Assembly: GCF_000613125.1 (NCBI RefSeq)
Contig: NZ_HG964497.1
Coordinates: forward strand, 3,116,971-3,180,970
DNA: 64,000 nucleotides
Origin: Bacillus sp. EB01
GTDB lineage: Bacteria > Bacillota > Bacilli > Bacillales > Cytobacillaceae
Direction: 5' to 3'
Of this stretch, positions 60,516 through 64,000 are shown piece after piece; positions within the stretch are counted from its first letter, which is position 1, and every line of letters starts with the position of its first letter. Both the position numbers and the translations under genes were made by a program. The notes beneath the pieces were generated by a model. That model did no database searches. It was not told the DNA's origin and was given only the letters and a program-made list of their open reading frames with translations.

Positions 60516-61355
60516 ATGGACAATAGTTTTAAAGGAATCTATGGTTCATATGAGATACCTGAAGAAATTTATAAGCTTTATGAACTTGAAAGAGAGCTTA
60601 ACGACATAGATTTGTCACTAAATATAATAGGGCTTCAACCTTGCCTTGATGATTATTTCGACCAAATTTCGCCTCCAGATCTAATCCCTTTTGCAACCAC
60701 TGGAGGTGATGGTATTTATTTTGGTTTTTTGACTGATTTTGGGCAAGTACCTAGCATAAAAGAAGCATCCATAGTCTGTGTAAGCCCCACTAACGATCCA
60801 CCAATTAGATATATAGCAAATAACATAAAGGATTTCTTGAATTTAGTATCTTCTGTTCCACATGCTGAAATGTTAGAGAGTTTTTGGGCAAATCCTGATG
60901 AGAGCCAAATCCAGCAAGTTATCACAGAGTTTGTTAAAGATACCCCCTCTGCTTGGAAAGAAAAGCGCAGGAAGGTTACAGAACGTTTTAAGGAGAAATA
61001 CGCAACACAAAACATAGAAATCGGATCTTACTTACAGTGGGTACAGGAAAAACGGGCTCATTTCATATTCACTACTACATTGGATGGGTTGGGAATAGTA
61101 GGAGGTAAGGAACAGACTAATAGCTGCACAAACTATCAATTTGATTTTAATAAACCATTAGATGATCACGAATTAAACAGAATGAAAGATTATTTAAATG
61201 AGAGTAACAGCATTGTAAAGCTTGCATTTATCCGTGATGTAATTTATGTGGTTAGAACAGACTTTGAAGAGAATATGTTTAACCTAATCATTGATTTAAT
61301 GGAATCCATGAACCTAAATGATGAAGTACATAGGTTTTCGAGAGGTATAATATGA
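60516..61355 (+). CDS. Hypothetical soluble protein, 279 residues, SUKH-like N-terminus
   Basis: The N-terminal 130 residues (YEIPEEIYKLYELERELNDI, ISPPDLIPFATTGGDGIYFG, VSPTNDPPIRYIANNIKDFL) follow the order of SMI1/KNR4-like domains: helices, then a surface loop with GGDG. The second half (GSYLQWVQEKRAHFIFTT, LDDHELNRMKDYLNESN) is unassigned. GAGGAGTG precedes the ATG. An immunity-type or housekeeping scaffold role are both possible. Confidence 0.7.
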   Translation: MDNSFKGIYGSYEIPEEIYKLYELERELNDIDLSLNIIGLQPCLDDYFDQISPPDLIPFATTGGDGIYFGFLTDFGQVPSIKEASIVCVSPTNDPPIRYIANNIKDFLNLVSSVPHAEMLESFWANPDESQIQQVITEFVKDTPSAWKEKRRKVTERFKEKYATQNIEIGSYLQWVQEKRAHFIFTTTLDGLGIVGGKEQTNSCTNYQFDFNKPLDDHELNRMKDYLNESNSIVKLAFIRDVIYVVRTDFEENMFNLIIDLMESMNLNDEVHRFSRGII

Positions 61356-61534
61356 TATAGCCTGATTTATCCTTTACGAACGGGTGTAGCTCTTTCGTAG
61401 GTATATTGTAGATTTACGTTGAAAAAGATACATACAAGAACTTATACATAGACGCTGTGACCGCAATCTTTTGATGTTATTCTGAGGGTGAGTTGCACCG
61501 AACACTTTGGTTATCCGTTTAGCTACTCTCAAAA

Positions 61535-61582
61535 ATATGCCCCCTAAGGTTGGACATAAAACACCAACTGTAGGGGGCATAT
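61535..61582. terminator. Intrinsic terminator of the SDR gene
   Basis: ATATGCCCCCTA / TAGGGGGCATAT arms, with an inner GGTTGG / CCAACT pairing, form a strong structure. On the minus strand it ends in TTTTT. Confidence 0.85.
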
Positions 61583-61636
61583 CATTTAATGCGGTTTTCA
61601 TTAATTAAGCTTATACTATTTGTCCCAAATTTATGA

Positions 61637-62530
61637 TTACAAGTCTATCGGTTTGCCGCCTGTCACCCCATAAATCTGGCCGGTGATATAACTTGCTTCA
61701 TCGGAGGCCAGAAGAACATACACAGGTGCAAGCTCTACTGGCTGTCCTGCACGGCCTAGTGGATAGTTTTGGCCAAACTCAGGGATTTGTCCATCCAGTT
61801 TTCCGTTATCCAACTGCAACGGCGTCCAAATTGGCCCCGGCGCGACACCATTTACACGCACACCCTTCGAAGCAAAGTACGAGGACAAGGCAACCGTAAA
61901 GTTGCTTATCGCACCTTTTGTAGCGGCATAATCCGCTAAAGATTCGGATGGATTGAAAGACTGAACCGATGTCGTGGTGATAATCGCGCTTCCTGGTTCC
62001 AAATGTTTTTCGGCCGCTTTTACTGACTCAAACATGCTGATGATGTTTACTTTGAAGGTGTCATGCACTTGCTTCATTGTTAATTCACTTAGGGATGGCT
62101 GCGCGATTTGCTGCGCGGCATTCAATACCAGCGTGTCCAATCCGCCAAAAGCTTCCACTGTTTTTGCAACAATCTCCGTCGCTGCACCATCTTCCCGCAA
62201 GTCATACGGCAGCAGCAATGCTTTTCTGCCTGCTTCTTCAATTAAATCTTTAACTTCGTTGGCATCTTCCTCTTCACCAGGGAAGAATTGAATGGCCACA
62301 TTGGCGCCTTCTCGGGCATAGGCAATGGCGGCGGCACGGCCAATCCCGGAATCGCCACCGGTAATCAGGGCATTGCGTCCTTCCAGGCGATTGTATCCTT
62401 TATATGATTCTTCTCCGCAGTCAGGTTTGGGGCTCATTTTATTTTGTAACGCTGGAGTATCCTGTTCTTGATCCGGGAACTTTTCCGTGTAAAATTTCTT
62501 GCGTGGATCGGTTAAATGTGGGTTTCCCAT
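61637..62530 (-). CDS. General-stress SDR-family oxidoreductase (YhxC/YdaD-like)
   Basis: The 297-residue extended-N-terminus SDR has an N-terminal tail ending in LQNKMSPKPDCGEESYKGY, cofactor motif NALITGGDSGIGRAAAIAYA, NAAQQ (NAG motif), catalytic Ser in ITTTSVQSF, YAATKGAI (Tyr-x-x-x-Lys) and a closing YGVTGGKPIDL. This branch comprises Bacillus general-stress glucose/alcohol dehydrogenase-like proteins. The start is the ATG at 62530 or the TTG just before it. A near-perfect sigma-B promoter lies about 118-142 bp upstream. Confidence 0.93.
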   Translation of the reverse strand: MGNPHLTDPRKKFYTEKFPDQEQDTPALQNKMSPKPDCGEESYKGYNRLEGRNALITGGDSGIGRAAAIAYAREGANVAIQFFPGEEEDANEVKDLIEEAGRKALLLPYDLREDGAATEIVAKTVEAFGGLDTLVLNAAQQIAQPSLSELTMKQVHDTFKVNIISMFESVKAAEKHLEPGSAIITTTSVQSFNPSESLADYAATKGAISNFTVALSSYFASKGVRVNGVAPGPIWTPLQLDNGKLDGQIPEFGQNYPLGRAGQPVELAPVYVLLASDEASYITGQIYGVTGGKPIDL

Positions 62531-62647
62531 CAAAAATCATCTCCTATCTTGGTTAATTCTTCATTGTTAAGGTGCAAAAAAAAAGGCCGAATGGCTATTA
62601 AAACACTTTGCACGGTTGCATTACCTGCACCCTGTTATATTTTTTGA

Positions 62648-62672
62648 ATACCCTTTGAGCATCTTTTTAAAC
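62648..62672 (-). promoter_or_regulatory. Sigma-B-type promoter of the SDR gene
   Basis: On the minus strand GTTTAA is followed after 13 bases by GGGTAT, matching the sigma-B consensus exactly. The gene it drives belongs to a known general-stress family, which supports the call. The rest of 62673-62980 shows no gene. Confidence 0.85.
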
Positions 62673-62980
62673 GGCTCCAGACCTATTACCCTCTTTAAAC
62701 CCACTAATTCTCGAATTCTATCTAATTGCAGATTCCATCAAAGTAAAGTCAAAGTGGGCTAATAATTTCAAATTTCTCTTAACATACACTTTTTATTTTG
62801 GATAAAAATGAACAAAGGTTAAGTTCAATTTAGAGGTGTTAAAATATGAGTATGGTGATTTTGAGCTTATATAATGTTTCAAAAGAAAATGAACATAAGA
62901 GGTACTGTGATTAACACCCTACCAAACTCAAACGGATATCCGCATTCCCATTAAAAAGGAATTATTCAAAATGTCTCCTC

Positions 62981-63066
62981 ACTTATTCAACTAACTCCCC
63001 CGTTTGTTTAATAACGTATTCATCAATAAAGCGATTTTCTTCCTGTATCACCGCTCCGTTAGTTCT
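62981..63066 (-). repeat. Dispersed repeat, copy 29
   Basis: TTATTCAACTAAC, TCCCCC (one base short), GTTTGTTTAATAA, GTATTCATCAATAAA, an AGCG / CGCT hairpin, then CCGTTAGTTCT. Confidence 0.85.
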
Positions 63067-63214
63067 CAGTCTTACAATTTAAAGACTAGAATAGTAATGT
63101 TTAATGGTTCGATACTAGGTTTAGTAACTAAACTGTAAACTGATTGTTAAGTAAACACATTGTTGATGAAATCTTCATTGTATACAATTAATACTTGTTA
63201 AGGAGTGATGGAAG

Positions 63215-63532
63215 ATGAAAAGCATTACAGTCGATAAGTTAAAATTCAAGAAACAATTGTCGATGATTGAACAAATCACACTGAAAGATTTTCTGTATAC
63301 CTGGGTTGGGGGCTTAAGCAAAGGATTGGAGAATGACTTTTTCCACCTTGAATACACTGTAGATGTATTTGCCAAAATGGAAAAAACGACAAATGAAACC
63401 GATTTGTTGATTTCTGATGAATTTTATTTCAGATACATAACTATCACCGAAGATAATCAAATTGTCATAGGTATTTTGGATAGGAATTCAGAATTAAAAC
63501 ATAAAATCATTTCACTACAAGAAATTAAATAG
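63215..63532 (+). CDS. Hypothetical soluble protein, 105 residues
   Basis: The protein reads MKSITVDKLKFKKQLSMIEQ at the start and DEFYFRYITITEDNQIVIGI later. It looks like an alpha/beta protein of the type seen as accessory cargo in Bacilli; no family is recognised. AAGGAGTGATGG precedes the ATG. A GCACCG / CGGTGC hairpin with T-run at 63625-63647 lies about 90 bp downstream. Confidence 0.7.
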   Translation: MKSITVDKLKFKKQLSMIEQITLKDFLYTWVGGLSKGLENDFFHLEYTVDVFAKMEKTTNETDLLISDEFYFRYITITEDNQIVIGILDRNSELKHKIISLQEIK

Positions 63533-63624
63533 TTCTTAACCATACAAAAAGAGGCAGCATGTTACATGGCCTATCGCAAAACGTGAATTTACAGCTAAAT
63601 ATGTAAAGCAAAGTAGTTCAATTT

Positions 63625-63647
63625 GCACCGTATTTACGGTGCTTTTT
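63625..63647 (+). terminator. Intrinsic terminator
   Basis: GCACCGTA / TACGGTGC arms with a 2-nt centre are followed by TTTTTG. It terminates the 105-residue gene. Confidence 0.75.
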
Positions 63648-63711
63648 GTATGCGAAAAAATAACCCAGATTCAATTAAACTTAAGCTAAACAACGTAGAG
63701 ATGCTTATTGA

Positions 63712-63750
63712 ACTAAAGCACCGTTTGTTTAAGTACAATTATTCACAAAG
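63712..63750 (-). repeat. Dispersed repeat, right-end fragment (copy 30)
   Basis: TAAAGCACCGTTTGTTTAAG then TACAATTATTCACAAAG is the extended right end without its core. It is the last trace of the family in this window. No gene is supported between 63648 and 63896. Confidence 0.7.
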
Positions 63751-63896
63751 TGATTATAGGAATGCTGCCTGTTTCCTTAATAAGAAAACAATTAGTAATT
63801 TTGTATTCGTTTTGGATTATCAGTTATTTATATTTATGGTATAAGTTTAAATGCGGTTACAGACAATACTCCTATAAGAAATTAGGGGGTTATAAA

Positions 63897-64000
63897 ATGG
63901 AAGAAGCAAACACAAGTAATAATGGAATGAGTACATCTAATAAACTAAACCTTTCAGGTCTTGGTTTGGGAGCAATTGTACTAACCACTGTTTATACGGC
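63897..64000 (+). CDS. Start of a gene running off the window
   Basis: An ATG at 63897 follows AGGGGGT. The frame reads MEEANTSNNGMSTSNKLNLS then GLGLGAIVLTTVYT and stays open to the window end. A short polar N-terminus runs into what may be a membrane helix. The product cannot be named. Confidence 0.55.
   Translation, partial: MEEANTSNNGMSTSNKLNLSGLGLGAIVLTTVYT

Noticed and set aside
38568-63750. Classical integron with attC sites and IntI
   Set aside because: The recombinase lacks the IntI-specific insertion and the sites do not follow the RYYYAAC/GTTRRRY double-box layout of attC; only the overall logic is similar.
38568-63750. CRISPR array
   Set aside because: Spacing between repeats is hundreds to thousands of bases with genes in between, and repeats contain a terminator; no cas genes.
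63623-63844. 73-codon plus-strand open frame
   Set aside because: Its start lies inside a terminator hairpin and it runs through a repeat right-end fragment; no ribosome binding site.

Overview
The window looks like chromosome of a low-GC, spore-forming Bacillaceae bacterium (Bacillus sensu lato, perhaps Neobacillus, Mesobacillus or Cytobacillus). The reasons are AGGAGG-type ribosome binding sites, TTG and GTG starts, Bacillus-style TPP, SAM and c-di-AMP riboswitches, a sigma-B-type promoter, and B. subtilis relatives such as YkoEDC-TenA, MtnE/MtnU, MetNIQ, YpuA, YhdH, PepF and Ktr. All calls come from reading the sequence and supplied translations; no database search was run.

Layout. 0-5.3 kb is an AT-rich defence-like island: an SMC/OLD-like ATPase translationally coupled to a gene cut by the window edge, and, divergently, a PHP-plus-ATPase protein of TrlF type. 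Its right side abuts two gene remnants. 6-9.2 kb holds an S9 peptidase and a sulfite-oxidase-like molybdoenzyme. 9.5-13.3 kb is a TPP-riboswitch operon for thiamin precursor uptake and salvage (tenA-ykoE-ykoD-ykoC). 14-22 kb is a beta-glucan module: secreted GH16 glucanase, cellobiose-type PTS and a divergent ROK repressor. 22.5-30 kb carries a SAM riboswitch before a tiny FbpA-like gene, a secreted Ig-repeat protein, YhdH, YpuA, an MFS transporter and a GNAT protein. 30.6-37 kb is methionine-centred: MtnE-like aminotransferase, MtnU-like amidase, SAM riboswitch, metNIQ, then an iron-ADH-family dehydrogenase. 37.3-38.5 kb is an ECF sigma factor with a membrane partner.

From 38.5 kb to the right end the character changes. 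Small unrelated genes (DUF3139-like, lipoproteins, SUKH/SMI1-like, GyrI-like, GNAT, DJ-1, tiny membrane proteins), mixed with a few core-type genes (PepF, TerC, Ktr, a stress SDR), are separated by about 27 copies of one dispersed repeat of about 90 bp. All copies have the same orientation. Each full copy has a perfect or near-perfect inverted repeat (AACTAAC / GTTAGTT) around an almost invariant 7-bp spacer CTGCCCC, the geometry of a tyrosine-recombinase core site. This is followed by a hairpin that reads as an intrinsic terminator for minus-strand genes. A complete tyrosine recombinase gene sits inside the array and is itself bracketed by repeat copies. Most minus-strand genes carry a copy directly 3' of the stop codon, an arrangement like an integron cassette array, although neither the enzyme nor the site is classical IntI/attC. 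This is the strongest candidate for an undescribed system here.

Other notable points: a 113-bp near-identical duplication of the 5' end of the MFS gene at 13.94 kb and 28.9 kb, a c-di-AMP riboswitch ahead of the Ktr potassium channel operon, three to four short genes missed by length cutoffs, and several degraded gene fragments.
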